Part shown: positions 35,115 through 47,835 of the stretch, in pieces | How the letters are laid out: each line of letters begins with the position of its first letter | Position numbering within the stretch: the stretch's first letter is position 1 | NCBI GenBank assembly: GCA_026874595.1 | Contig: CM049322.1 | Location: 39,922,840-39,986,839 of the forward strand | Reading direction: 5' to 3' | DNA from: Sipunculus nudus | Taxonomy: Eukaryota > Annelida > Sipuncula > Golfingiida > Sipunculidae | Length of the DNA: 64,000 nucleotides | The notes under the pieces: model-generated | The model's input: only the letters and a program-made list of their open reading frames with translations | Told to the model about the DNA's origin: nothing | Databases searched by the model: none | Translations under genes and position numbers: made by a program

Positions 35115-37386
35115 GCATGCCTGATCCATGTTAATAATGTTAGGTCAATTAAAGTACAACCAATGTAGGTGAACACGGAAAAAAACAACTCATTGGCAGA
35201 TGAAATCTTGCAAAGGGGGAAGAAAATACAGGAAAGAGGGCCATTATAAACCTTATTACAATTGCTTCATTTTGCAAATAAATAATTATTAAATTAATCA
35301 CAATAATGGTTGTGATATTATACTGGATTATACATCTATTGCAAGATTATAGATTGCATGACAGATCCATTAATATGTACATCTTTTGGCAGAACATCAG
35401 CGTCACACTGTAAATATATATTTATAACAATACAAATGACTTGGTATATGGGTCATTTTTTGCAGCAATTCATGGATGAATGCAGTTCTCTATATATTTA
35501 GAAATGTGTGACAGCAGAGATGTATTTATATCAGAAGAATGTGACAGGATTGACTTTAGCACAGGATAGTATTAATTAATGCATGGTCAATATAGTGTTG
35601 TTAATATTATCTGATTTGTGGTGTAGATTTAGAGATTGGGCATAAACACTAGATTTATTGGCACAGATAATGCAACAGTTCATACTGTTAAGAGTATACC
35701 CAAAATGGCTTGAACGCAACATTTAGACCATTCAGTTAACAACATATGGAACATGATAGAAAACAGAATTTCTGCTGTTATGATTATTTTAAGCTTGGAC
35801 AACCAAGCTCATGATTCAAAATAATTACTGACAAGCAAAAACCATAATTACTATAAAAAATTGATGAACAAGCAGAGGCAAAATTTAATTGGAACGGCCC
35901 TGATGGTTAGAGCAAGTTGTTTATCAATCACTCTGAGACGACATCGTAAATATCACCCGGAGCTTTATTTCAGAAGTGTTAATTAACAGGACTTAGTTTG
36001 GAGGTGATTATCACAATCATCATCAGCCAGGTATAATTTCTACCATAAGGACACAGGGTTTGGCGTGAATTAAGGTTAGGAGCAATTCTTTCAGAACATG
36101 CATTTATGGTAATTTAGGTGTCTCGTAAAAAGTTGTCAAAGGAAATTTGCACCTGCTTTTCGTAGTAATATCCAGGCACATAAAATGAAGTATTTAGAAC
36201 GTCTGCCGATCAATTAGGGGTTTTCCTGCTCATGAGCAATACGTTTTAGTAACATAGACCAGGGATCCTAATACCCGGAAATTTTCACCTTTCCAAAGGA
36301 AAGGCTTTAACACAGGTTTGCCTTTCCGCAGAAGAGTTTGCCTTTCCACTGGGATGCACCCTGACATATTTTGAGAATTCCAGTCACACTTCCTAGTGTA
36401 AATCTGATGCTGCCATCCTACATTCCCAGGTGCATGCAAAAGGTTAATGTTTTCAATAATAACACTATTTCAGAAACACCATGGTCTGGTAAAAAAAAAA
36501 ACCCAGGGAAAAAAATGCCAAAAATGCTCAGGACCAAAATGCCAAAAAGAATAAAAAATTAATATACAGGAAATATAGGGAGTCGGTTGAATACCACTTG
36601 TAAAATATTTAGTTTTTGCGTCATGTTTGTTAGTACTAATCACCTACTAATGTGGAAAACATCTAGGTGTTTACCTTTCTGATGGATTGGTACAAAATGA
36701 AAATGCCTTTCCATGCACATGTTTGCCTGAGACAAGGAAAAAGAAAAGCATAATTAGGACCCATGTAGACTATATGTATATGGTAAATGTATATGGTATT
36801 ATATAGCAGTGATGTGAGAATTTGTCCTGGCATTTTGAGATAGAAGAATAATTTGCTAATAATATGGATGTTTTCCTGATTAAATCTGTCTCCAGCATGG
36901 ATAATTGCTGGGTTTGGTATGTACAAGTTGACCTTTGAACCTGCAAGACCTGTGAACCTCACAAGTGTCAATTAATATAGCACTTGTCACTTAGAGGGGA
37001 GGGGATAGCTTAAATAAACAGGTCAATGAATAAATATAACCTGAGGGCATTACAGGTATAATTGGATGAGAGGTGGAGGCAGTTTTATCCAGGTAGATTA
37101 CAAACACACCTTGGAGTGTCTTAGTCTGTCTATATTTTCATTTCTGACCCACTTAAAAATAATCATTTCTGTGAATGGTTTAGTTTGAGGAGGATATATA
37201 TGAACTATTATTTATTCTCCTCGAGAAATCATGTTTATTGGACTGGCTTTACTGCACATTAATTCTCAGTGCTGAAGTACATGTAACTGCAATTGGATGT
37301 ACCTCCCCAGCAATTATGAACTTGGACAGTATCAGGTTTTGTCCATAATATATTTATGTCTACATAAGAAAATGCAACTCCCCTCC

Positions 37387-37424
37387 TACCCCCCCCCCCC
37401 CAAAAAAAAATATATATATATATA
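37387..37424. repeat. Poly-C / poly-A / (TA)n compound tract
   Basis: A C run, then an A run, then a TA dinucleotide run. The overlapping minus-strand ORF (37360-37617) carries the corresponding Gly and Phe runs and is a shadow. Confidence 0.9.
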
Positions 37425-38246
37425 AATTTTCAGTCTTCCTTAAAAGAGAGGTGGCCACAATACAGGAAGTTTTTGAGAATTGTTTTTGAAAATTCAAAAT
37501 ATGAGCTGGCCCATAATTAGTAATATATAATAAATTTACTGAGTGAGTAGTTGTTATATAGAATAGTACGCCAGTGTTAAAGTTAATTAACAGGTCAACT
37601 GTAATAAAAAGCAACACATGGCATCAGCAGTTAGGCATGAAACTTGGTTTTTATCTGAATTTTCATGGATCAGTGATGTTAAATATGTAAACTGCTAAAA
37701 TAAACTAACATAACAAAATCTGCTGGTATTGTATTATAAATAAAAATGTGTATTTTTACATGGTATAATCTGAGTCTCGTGATTTACATCATCTGTGGAG
37801 AAAAACACCTGATGATATCATCACTGTAATCATCACCATCAACAGCATACTGTATGCATACCTCTTTTATTAATCGTTATACATGAGCAATTAATGCTGC
37901 ATTTACAGTGTACCTTAAATTAGTTTTTCATTCCACACTGAAAAAACACTGCCAATATTGATTTTTGGTTTTTCCTTGTGGGTGAGAAATTGACGAGCCA
38001 GTCATCAGCCTGGAGAATTTTGATTTAGCCACTCAGGGCAGCTGTTTTCCCTCAATTAATTTAGCACACAGGTTCAGGCTAATGAACTGATGTATATTAT
38101 TTGCACTAAGAGTACAACTTCAACTGTAAGAACATTTATAATCCAAACCTTATTTTCACTTATGAAGCAAGCAGGTTCAAACCCATTGATATGTATTATT
38201 TACAGTACAGGCTTGACTTTCTGAACATCAAAACTCCAAACTTCCT

Positions 38247-38273
38247 CCCCCCCCCCCCCCACACACACACACA
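38247..38273. repeat. Poly-C plus (AC)n tract
   Basis: About 14 C residues followed by about six AC dinucleotides. Confidence 0.9.
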
Positions 38274-38648
38274 ATTAAGCACATACGATCAGGAGTAGGG
38301 ATGTATATTTCATAGGGTACATTGTATTGAGGTTATACCAAAATTGTATTTTTGGTTATCATCTCAGATATCTACTTTAAAAATAATATTGTTTGGTAAT
38401 TTATTTTAGAAATATCTCTATATATATCTGTATATTCTCTTCTTTAAAAAAAATGTGACCATAATTTATTCAACACACATCCAGTAGTAGGCAGCCATTA
38501 TCTTATACCTGTTTAGATGCATATTCTCTGATCTGAACGTGTTTGTCTACCCCGGAGCTGTCCCATATAGTGAAGGCTTGTCTAGCTGTTCTGGGTATAC
38601 ATGCATGCACAAGATTAGGGACATATTCCTAATACACTTATTCCTAAT

Positions 38649-38690
38649 AATACATATTTATAATATATATATATATATATAATATATATA
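38649..38690. repeat. (TA)n tract flanked by CACTTATTCC words
   Basis: An interrupted TA dinucleotide run. The word CACTTATTCC occurs just before it (38635) and just after it (38690), which suggests slippage or a small duplication. Confidence 0.8.
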
Positions 38691-40120
38691 CACTTATTCC
38701 ACTAAATAATATCATAATGCATTAATTTATCTTATTAAATACTGAAACATTTTAAACACCTTAGTTAACTATGCAACTATTTTAATTCCAGTGATCATTA
38801 TTCAATAAGAGACCATGATGCAAGCTTTATGTTTATAAACCACTAGAATAAAGATATAATTAATTATTTAATAAATACATAAATATAAATTTATTAATAA
38901 ACTGGATAAACTCTTTAACAAGATAACGCTCATGATGATATATTGAAAACCTTGAAATCCAGAAGACCTAAGCAAGTCACTGAATGAAGAAAATGCAAAT
39001 AAGGAATATTTGGCAATGCTCATAAAAAAGTTGAAAAGGACAAAAAAATCATTTTAAGAAAGCATAGCCACAGGAACTTCACCCCAGCGAGTGCAGGTAT
39101 TTCCTTAACAAGCCGTACTTTGAGCCGAGGTTCTGTTTATGGAGTAGTTTGTTTAGTGGTAAGTCAGCAGACTTTACTTTGTATCTAGCTAGCTCCTGTT
39201 GCAGTCTCCTTGGTGTGACGCCTATTTTGATAACAGCCATGCAGCTGCTGTCGCAAGTTTTTAGATCCAGTACACTCCCAAAACGGAGCCACAATGCTTT
39301 TTAGGTCCAACACAAACTGATAATAGCAGCATAAAAAGTGTGACCAAGTTCTACACCGGTTTAGGATTACGTCTGCCCACTCCTACCACTTAAGGTAAAG
39401 ATAGACTGTTGCTGTTTTTCAGTCATTTTGGTTTGACTTTAAGCATGGTACATTGATACAACCCCACGCAGCCTCCCACGTTTTTAAACAAAGATGACTT
39501 GTCTTTCCTTTGATAAGTCTTCGTTTATTATTCCAGACATGGCAGAACTAATTTTAATGGCTTAAACCACCCACTATCTCCCAACTCCTTAAGGATTAAG
39601 ATTATATTTTTTCTTTTGTTCTGGAATTTTGTATCATACACTAACATCACATAAAAATCTTCAAACTTTTTAATGGAGATTTCCTTCTCAGACCTTCAGT
39701 TAATATTCAGGGTTTAATGGATAAAATTTACAACAACAAAAAATGGTTGTTCTTGTTTCATTTATGGCATTTGATCTTTACTGTAAAGGAATGTTCAATC
39801 TTTGAAATTGCTTGCCTCTTTACGTCAGTCAAGGAGATTGTGTTATTACCTGTGTTCATAAATAAATTATGGTGCAGATCCAGATGAAGGGGTCTGCTAA
39901 GCACTTTTCTTATTGTAGAAATTCATCATTATCAGTATATGACATTTACAATAGATTTAACAATAAGTAGATTTTGCAGTTTTGATGACCTTTCAGTTGA
40001 AATTTAATTTGAGCTATTAGGGATCAGATATCAAAACCGTGATATAATCTGCTTCAGTATCACAGGCATATTATTGTATCCCCAGACAAAGTCGGGGGAT
40101 ACTATGTTTTCATACCGGTC

Positions 40121-40142
40121 CCGCCGCCGCCGCCGCCGCCGC
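40121..40142. repeat. (CCG)n microsatellite in the 5' end of the Helitron-like element
   Basis: Seven GCC/CCG triplets, unusually GC-rich for this window, about 40 bp from the element's 5' terminus. Confidence 0.9.
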
Positions 40143-40179
40143 ATATGAATCTTGTTGGCGAGATAACCCAGAAAAAATT

Positions 40180-40700
40180 TTACGGAACTTTACCAAACTT
40201 GGTATATGTATAGATATGGGTAAGAGGACGACGCCTATTTAAAATGAGGTCATGACCTTTACTAGGAGAGTGTCCTTGACCTTGAATAGGTCCAATTTTG
40301 GGGAAAATCACACAAATTCTTTAATATCTCAAGAAATCTTGCATGGATTTATCCCAAAATCAAGTTGATGGAAGATCATGGATAGGGTTGTCATGTTCCA
40401 GAAACTGGTGGCGCCACCTATTATTCTTTACTTTTTTTCGTGCCGTTTAATACCCCCTAAATTGCCACCTTACAGCACTGTGAGCATTATAAGTCAAAAA
40501 CTAATGGACAGATTTCTTTTATATTATGCATATACATAGGTATGGGTTATGGGATGATGCTTATTTAAATTGGGGTCATGACCTTTCCTATGATAGTGGC
40601 CTTGACCTTGAATATTGCCATATATGGTGAAAATCACACACCTCTTATGATATCTCCAGTGTTGATAGCCATATGGATTTCAAACATGACTTATGTATGG
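40180..40700 (+). repeat. 5' subrepeats of the Helitron-like element, about 327-bp period
   Basis: CATGACCTTT (40251 and 40578), the phrase CCTTGACCTTGAAT and the phrase GAAAATCACACA recur in the same order about 327 bp apart. Both copies carry receptor half-sites in inverted orientation (TGACCTT) facing GAGGTCA. This domain is more diverged than the array that follows. Confidence 0.65.
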
Positions 40701-40729
40701 CCCACCACTAAAGTAAGAACCCTATAGGT

Positions 40730-43400
40730 TCTAGGGTCATGAGGTCAAAGGTCAAGGTCACTGGACTGGCATTTTAAAAGATACTTTGGATGCATTTTAA
40801 GCCAAACTTTCATCCCAGGTTTTCCATCTTGAATATATAGCTCACTTGCCAATAATGGATGATCCATATAAATTTTGGGGTCACAAGGTCAAAGGTCAAG
40901 GCCACAGGAGCTATCTGTCCAAAAATTAGTTTCTGGATGATAATTCCTGCTTTTATTGATGTAATGATTTCACAATTTACTTATATATGTCCCATTGAAA
41001 AAGCAAGACTCAAATTGATTTTGGGGTCATGAGGTCAAAGGTCAAGGTCACAGGAAACCTCTATAAAAAGATTGTGGATGCATTTTCAGCCAAACAATTC
41101 ATCTCAGATCTTTCATCTTGCACATATAGTTCACCTGCCAAGAGTGGAAGACCCCTATCAATTTTGAGGTCACAAGGTCAAAGGTGAAGGTCACAGGAGC
41201 CATATGTCCAAAAATTAGTTTCTGGATGATAATTCCTGCTTTTATTGATGTATGGATTTCAAACTTGACTTATATATGTCCCATTGGAAAAGCAAGACCC
41301 AAATTGATTTTGGGGTCATGAGGTCAAAGGTCAAGGTCACAGGACACATCTTTAAAAAGATGTGGATGCATTTTCAGCCAAACATTTCATCTCAGACCTT
41401 TCATCTTGCACATATAGTTCACCTGCCAAGAGAGGAAGAACCCTATCAATTTTGAGGTCACAAGGTCAAAGGTGAAGGTCACAGGAGCCATCTGTCCAAA
41501 AATTAGTTTCTGGATGATAATTCCTTCTTTTATTGATGTTTGGATTTCAAAACTTGACTTGAATTTGACCCATTGGAAAAGCAAGACCGGAATTGAATTT
41601 GGGGTCATAAGGTCAAAGGTCACAGGAAACCTCTATAAAAAGATTGTGGATGCATTTTCAGCCAAACAATTCATCTCAGATCTTTCATCTTGCACATATA
41701 GTTCACCTGCCAAGAGTGGAAGACCCCTATCAATTTTGAGGTCACAAGGTCAAAGGTGAAGGTCACAGGAGCCATATGTCCAAAAATTAGTTTCTGGATG
41801 ATAATTCCTGCTTTTATTGATGTATGGATTTCAAACTTGATTTCTATATGTCCCATTGGAAAAGCAAGACCTAAATTGATTTTGGGGTCATGAGGTCAAA
41901 GGTCAAGGTCACATCTTTAAAAAGATGTGGATGCATTTTCAGCCAAACATTTCATCTCAGGTCTTTCATCTTGCACATATAGTTCACCTGCCAAGAGAGG
42001 AAGAACCCTATCAGATTTGAGGTCACAAGGTCAAAGGTGAAGGTCACAGGAGCCATCTGTCCAAAAATTAGTTTCTGGATGATAATTCCTTCTTTTATTG
42101 ATGTTTGGATTTCAAACTTGACTTGTACTTGACCCATTGGAAAAGCAAGACCGGAATTGAATTTGGGGTCATGAGGTCAAAGGTCAAGGTCACAGGAAAC
42201 CTCTATAAAAAGATTGTGGATGCATTTTCAGCCAAACAATTCATCTCAGATCTTTCATCTTGCACATATAGTTCACCTGCCAAGAGTGAAAAACCCCTAT
42301 CAATTTTGAGGTCACAAGGTCAAAGGTGAAGGTCACAGGAGCCATATGTCCAAAAATTAGTTTCTGGATGATAATTCCTGCTTTTATTGATGTATGGATT
42401 TCAAACTTGACTTATATATGTCCCATTGGAAAAGCAAGACCCAAATTGATTTTGGGGTCATGAGGTCAAAGGTCAAGGTCACATCTTTAAAAAGATGTGG
42501 ATGCATTTTCAGCCAAACATTTCATTTCAGGTCTTTCATCTTGCACATATAGTTCACCTGCCAAGAGAGGAAGAACCCTATCAGTTTTGAGGTCACAAGG
42601 TCAAAGGTGAAGGTCACAGGAGCCATCTGTCCAAAAATTAGTTTCTGGATGATAATTCCATCTTTTACTGATGTATGGATTTCAAACTTGGCTTTGTTAT
42701 TGACCCATTAGAAAAGCAAGACCCAAATTGATTTTGGGGTCATGAGGTCAAAGGTCAAGGTCACAGGAAACCTCTTTAAAAAGATTGTGGATGCATTTTC
42801 AGCCAAACAATTCATCTCAGATCTTTCCTCTTGCACATATAGTTCACCTGCCAAGAGTGGAAGACCCTATCAGTTTTGAGGTCACAAGGTCAAAGATGAA
42901 GGTCACAGGAGCCATATGTCCAAAAATTAGTTTCTGGATGATAATTCCTGCTTTTATTGATGTATGTATTTCAAACTTGACTTGTATATGTCCCATTGGA
43001 AAAGTAAGACCAAAATTGATTTTGGGGTCATGAGGTCAAAGGTCAAGGTCACAGGACACATCTTTAAAAAGATGTGGATGCATTTTCAGTCAAACATTTC
43101 ATCTCATATCTTTCATCTTACACATATAGTTCTCCTGCCAAGAGAGGAAGAACACTATCAATTTTGTGTCACAAGGTCAAAGGTGAAGGTCACAGGAGCC
43201 ATCTGTCCAAAAATAAGTTTCTGGATGATAATTCCTGCTTTATTGATGTATAGATTTCAAACTTGACTTGCATATGTCCCATTGGAAAAGCAAGACCCAA
43301 ATTGATTTTGGGGTTATGAGATCAAAGGTCAAGGTCACAGGACACATCTTTAAAAAGATCAAGGTCACAGGACCAACATCTTCAACAAGATTGTGGATCG
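40730..43400 (+). repeat. Higher-order tandem array rich in nuclear-receptor half-sites
   Basis: The array has three nested periods. The smallest is about 145 bp: two diverged halves, one ending GAGGTCACAAGGTCAAAGGT then GAAGGTCACAGGA, the other ending GGGGTCATGAGGTCAAAGGT then CAAGGTCACAGGA. Two halves make a unit of 280-295 bp. Units alternate between type 1 (AAACCTCTATAAAAAGATTGTGG, AAGAGTGG) and type 2 (ACACATCTTTAAAAAGATGTGG, AAGAGAGG), giving a 570-bp higher-order repeat: type 1 starts at 41051, 41621, 42191 and 42761, exactly 570 bp apart. About 18 clusters contain AGGTCAAAGGTCA (DR1) or a near variant, most with AAGGTCA extended half-sites. ORFs at 41252-43266 repeat every unit and are not genes. 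Confidence 0.9.
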
Positions 43401-43502
43401 TTAGATGGAATAAACAATAAATATGCCAAGTGTCAGTATATGCTGCTAAAAATGGGGGTCTGTTCTTGTAGGAGGGGGGCCTACTATGTCTGGGGATACT
43501 CT

Positions 43503-43517
43503 GGCACCTGCGGTGCC
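43503..43517 (+). terminator. Helitron-type 3' hairpin
   Basis: GGCACC and GGTGCC form a perfect 6-bp stem around TGC, nine bases before the terminal CTAG. In Helitrons this hairpin is thought to signal the end of rolling-circle transfer. It is not a transcription terminator. Confidence 0.7.
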
Positions 43518-43530
43518 AAGAAATGTCTAG

Positions 43531-46500
43531 TTATTATTGGATACAAAATGTGATGCTGATTGTTGTGTGTTTAATCTGGCTGCTGAAAGAGTACGGAGCA
43601 ACATAGTTGAAAATGATCAATTGAATCAGTAATTGAATCAAAAGTAAAGAATGGATAATTTAATCAATTCTAAGGGCCCTCACAAATCACTGACCAAGTT
43701 ACCATACATATGGTTCATGCATAAACTAATGTTTCCTTTGAGCCTTTGGAATATTTGTTGCCAGAATTCTGACCCTGAAATTATTGATTTCTGCCGAAAT
43801 AGCAGTTAAAATTTGGAGAGGATACCATAAACTACAAAGAAAACCTAGCAAACATTCACAGACTGTAAACATTCAGGTTAGCTCTGCCTGCCAGAATAAA
43901 GGTGGGCAGTTGGATCACACTTTTTCATGAATATTGATGAGGGAAGGGGATTTTGTACTACCTTATTTGGAAATTTATTTATTGATGTGTTACATTAATA
44001 TGAAACAATCTGCCTTGGTATTAATGTAACTCAATGTTTAAACATTTTTAACATCAGGTGAAGAGACAAATAATGATTTCTGATGAAATTAGATTAGTGG
44101 GAAATCAAACTTTCATTCATGCACTTATCATATGAATTATACAGCTGCTGATGCTTCTTAATCTTATAAATACTAGAGGAAAAATTATCAAAACTTACGG
44201 TCAAAGCATATTTGCAATGCACCATTAAATTAATTCTTAGAAATCACTTAGAGGACTAAAAAGGGGCATATGTGTTTGCACAGGAGATGGGTGGGGGTTT
44301 TGAAGTACAAATAAGCTTATTGTGTCTACGTGTTTGCGCAAGATTGTTGCCGCTTATGCGCAATCTGACACCTTTCTGGTGTCGAATATTGAGGTCTATG
44401 GAGGTGGTATCTGTTATACCATATTAGGTTACTGGGTGAGTAAGACTGGCATCCCTCTGATTTGCATATTGATCACATGATCACAATTGTCACATCATAA
44501 GGGTGTACTGGTCAAGATGAATGCTTTAAAATATGGGTCAGATGAGGCATGGTCATTTAGGATTAGATCCCTGCCTCCCCAGACAAGTGTTATTTGCATG
44601 ACGGATCATGTATTTACAGGCTTCACTGACCCCTTTGACCCCCCCAGGAAATGCTCAATAATCAGCTCGATACTTCGCCAACCGAGTGATTCACACTTAG
44701 TGAGTCTGCTTTTAAAGCGATTGCCGTCATCGCAGCTGCGATGCAACCAATACAATACAGAAATTGTCTGTGTAATCCAACGATCGTGCATCCATAATCT
44801 GATTGGCTGACCACTTTATTGTCCCAGGGTTACAAAATAACAACCATCACTTCCAGAAAAAGGAAATTTCTTCGACTGACAAAACTGAGAAACCACTGGT
44901 AATGAGACACTTTTACGGAACATGACTAAATTTGGTGAAAATTCTACCCTGCGCAGGCTGTTCTAGTTGCTCACTGATTGCTAACTACAATGGCAACGAG
45001 ATGTGCTTTTTCCACCAAACTGCATCACTTGTTGAATTTGTTTGTCTAATTATAGCTATTCTTGATCATGTCATGGCAAATGACGTGAATAAACACCTGT
45101 TTACAGTAATAACGCTGCTAGATGATGATTCATCGAAAGCACCTAAGGAGGGTGCCATCTTTTTTGATGTCGTGGTAGAAAGTGTTAATCTGCGATAACA
45201 GATGTTGGTTGATTAAGAGTCGTACGAATATCTCTAGTTCAGCCTTGGGAATTTCACCCAATTTTCCTGTTCTAAAATTTCTAAATAAAGACTCAACTGG
45301 AAATAAAATTGAAATTGAAACCATGCAGAGCATATTGCATTAAATTAATGTTTGTAATCAGTTTCTCCCAAAGAAATCAAAAGATTTGAACAAAATCTTG
45401 AGGTCTTTTGTCTTGCTTTATGGGAAAGTGCCCACTCTGCTTTCATGGGTAAAATACTCTGGTACTGGTTTCATGGGAAAATTCCTGGGGGGGGTTGAGT
45501 ATTCTGCTCTTTCTGTGTATCTACAATTAAAAGCCACTGAGGCTGCTTGGAAATCTAGTTATCAAGTGGCCCAAATAAATTTTTTTTTTTTGGGGGGGGA
45601 GGGGGAATGGAGTTTTCACCTTTGCCCCCTTTGCAAAAAAATCTGGATTGGCACTTGATAATACATCATACATCAGTTGTAATGTGATACCATGCAATAT
45701 TGTTAATTCATCCAGGTTTAGAACCAACCATTGAGTAATCTGAGACCAGATCTAATTAAACCAAGATACTGCTATGCTACTGATCATGTGCAAACCGGTG
45801 TCTCCTGAAAGGTGAATAATGCACCAAGTTAAGCCTGTCAAGTGATACCTAATTTTGTCGGCCATGCTCTGGTGTAAACATGCAAAAACGCATTCCCCTG
45901 CTTTTATCCCAAAGGATAAAATTGCCGAGATGAATATGACAAAAAGTCTCTGGCAAATGAAAGTATCAAGTGGTAGAACTTGAGAATGCCTGATTGACGC
46001 TCAGAGCATTTGGATCGTATGTTAAATTACTGAACAGATGTGCACATAAAACATGAAAAGTGAAAGGGCTATTATCTTCTCTGCCTGTTATATTATGAAA
46101 AAAAATAATCATACATTATAAACATCATTTATATGCACTTTATCATTATTGCTATTGGAAAATTATTTATTTACATCTTACAAATTTATAGGCATAAGAA
46201 AATTATAAATGTTATTATATTTATAGCTTTTACATTTTACAATATAGAATGTGTTTATTTTCTTAAATTTAAATTTTGATTATAAATTTTAAAAGTTTCT
46301 TATAAGTTAATGGTCCATACAGTATTGCATGAACTCGAACAATTTTAATTTTGTATTATATACATTAATATTTAAGTTAATCAAATCCAATTAAAATTAA
46401 TGAGTAAAAACAAGAGGCCAGTTGACCATTTGAGTCGAAGAAAAACGATATGTAGCAAGGTTCATTTGCATGGATGATCCTTTTATCCTGTCAAATAATA

Positions 46501-47800
46501 ACTTTTAAACAAACATATTGTAATAAAAGTTTCATTTATCCGGCCCTCAGGATTTTGTGACATTACTGCCGCTCCACTTTGTTTTCCCATGCCTTTTTTA
46601 GCATTAATTAAACCTCTCATGTTTCAACAAAATATTACACAGATCATATTTTTCCTCCACTGTAAAATATAAAACTTCAGCATAGGCTTAAAAGACATGA
46701 TGGCACTGCCGCAGTAACACAAATGAACAAAACATGTATATTATATTATCAAGGGTGTAACGATACATTATATCACAGTACGTTATTATCAAAATCCATA
46801 TTCACTCCCATATGATACACAATAAGATACATTTAAGTAGTTTTCAAACTGATATTCAAAGCCATTGCCTGATCATTTCAATGAATTCTTGAAAACAAGA
46901 TGGTCATTATGAAAAATTTTCTTGTGAAATATTGTTAATATGAACATTATAGTTTGTGTAACTTACCAGTAGTATGATAATAAACATGGTAACATATTTA
47001 TTATAATTTATTTATGGTATGGTATATTGGTGACATTTTTAATGGATAATATTTTTTTTCCAGTGAAGTATTACTTTATTACATAGACATAATATTTTGT
47101 GACAGGCATATATCAATTGGTCATGTGGGACATATCAGTTCGAATTTCATTCAGGTTTCACTGCTTGCTGGGCCTTTTCATATGCTGATTCATTTTACAT
47201 TTTAATTATTTAAGGACTTGGATTTCGGCATGATTTTAATTAGAGAACGTGTCTTGCTTTTGGAATGTCAGTATTTTATTTTTGCAATGTCTTCTTTTGA
47301 AGAGCTGCTGAACGAAGAGCTTTTGAAGCTGCTTTAACATTTATAACTGAGGTGATGGTTTATATAAGAAAAAAGTGTTTTCATATTATGCAATCTCAAG
47401 TCAAAATTTAGTACAAAATGCAGAGGAAATTAGATTCACATTCTTGAGTTGTGTCAACTTTTTATCTTGCATGCTGTCTTGTTTCAAACAAGTTTATCGT
47501 TTCAAACTGCAAAGGACATGGCATTAGATGCTTTAACTCTTGTAGTGTTAAACACTACCATTTTTGTGTTTTATTTGTACATGTATTATAGAATCCATGG
47601 GTCTGTCCATTTGTATGTCTTACATTTTTGTGTCATTGTGATAACTTAATAGTTCGAAGGATTTCGATGAAACTTACTATGATTATTTACCCATAAAGCA
47701 ACTTGCCTGAATTATATTCTCACAGAAATCTGTGCATTTATAATGAGGTTACAGCACCAGGTCACTAGACCAGTGTTGCATGTTTTTTTGCAATATAATT
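43531..47800. other. Non-coding DNA with one motif-dense block
   Basis: AT-rich overall. The block at 44320-44890 is less AT-rich. It holds a GACACC-TTTCT-GGTGTC hairpin (44367-44383), an octamer ATTTGCAT (44592-44599), a forkhead-like TGTATTTACA (44609-44618) and an inverted CCAAT box (44801-44808), so it could be regulatory. The ORFs there (44487-44810 +, 44606-44791 -) have no recognised domain. A mixed T then G run lies near 45580-45606. Confidence 0.35.
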
Positions 47801-47835
47801 AAAGAAGAGCATCTCAATCCAAGATTGATTTTTTT

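Larger units (their letters stand above)
34870..40078. other. Non-coding AT-rich DNA with microsatellites
   Basis: Very AT-rich, with several simple repeats listed separately. At 36258-36354 the word TTTGCCTTTCC is repeated and CCTTTCCAAAGGAAAGG is palindromic. A minus-strand ORF at 39079-39294 (71 codons) has a fairly protein-like, basic composition but no convincing acceptor. No exon is called. Confidence 0.4.
40079..43530 (+). mobile_element. Helitron-like (Helentron/HINE-type) non-autonomous element
   Basis: The 5' end starts TC after an A (40078), and the 3' end is CTAG (43527-43530) followed by T, so the element sits between A and T with no target-site duplication, as Helitrons do. A perfect 6-bp-stem hairpin, GGCACC-TGC-GGTGCC (43503-43517), lies nine bases before CTAG. 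The 5' terminal GTATCCCCAGACAAAG (40076-40091) matches the reverse complement of 43484-43499 at 15 of 16 bases, placing the second inverted repeat just inside the hairpin. That asymmetric arrangement is described for Helentrons. The 5' end also folds on itself: ATCCCCAGAC/GTCGGGGGAT around AAA. No Rep/helicase ORF is present. The 3.45-kb body consists of tandem repeats, as in the pearl-type elements of bivalves. ORFs inside it are repeat shadows. Confidence 0.7.

Noticed and set aside
39079-39294. 71-codon minus-strand ORF with a basic, protein-like product
   Set aside because: The acceptor-like AAACTTGCGACAG lacks a pyrimidine tract and the product is not recognised. It is too weak to call.
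41252-43266. Series of similar ORFs on both strands within 41.2-43.3 kb
   Set aside because: They recur with the 280-295-bp units of the tandem array and encode the repeat itself. No codon bias, start context or splice sites support translation.
40730-43400. CRISPR-like array
   Set aside because: Repeats are long, contiguous and lack unique spacers. The context is eukaryotic and the termini are those of a mobile element.
46407-46440. ACAAGAGGCC followed by GTTGACC, resembling a common mollusc repeat end
   Set aside because: Only about ten bases match what I remember and no partner end or copy was seen in the window.
46752-46766. GGGTGTAACGATACA resembling a hAT terminal motif
   Set aside because: No opposite inverted end was found nearby. 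One short motif is not enough.
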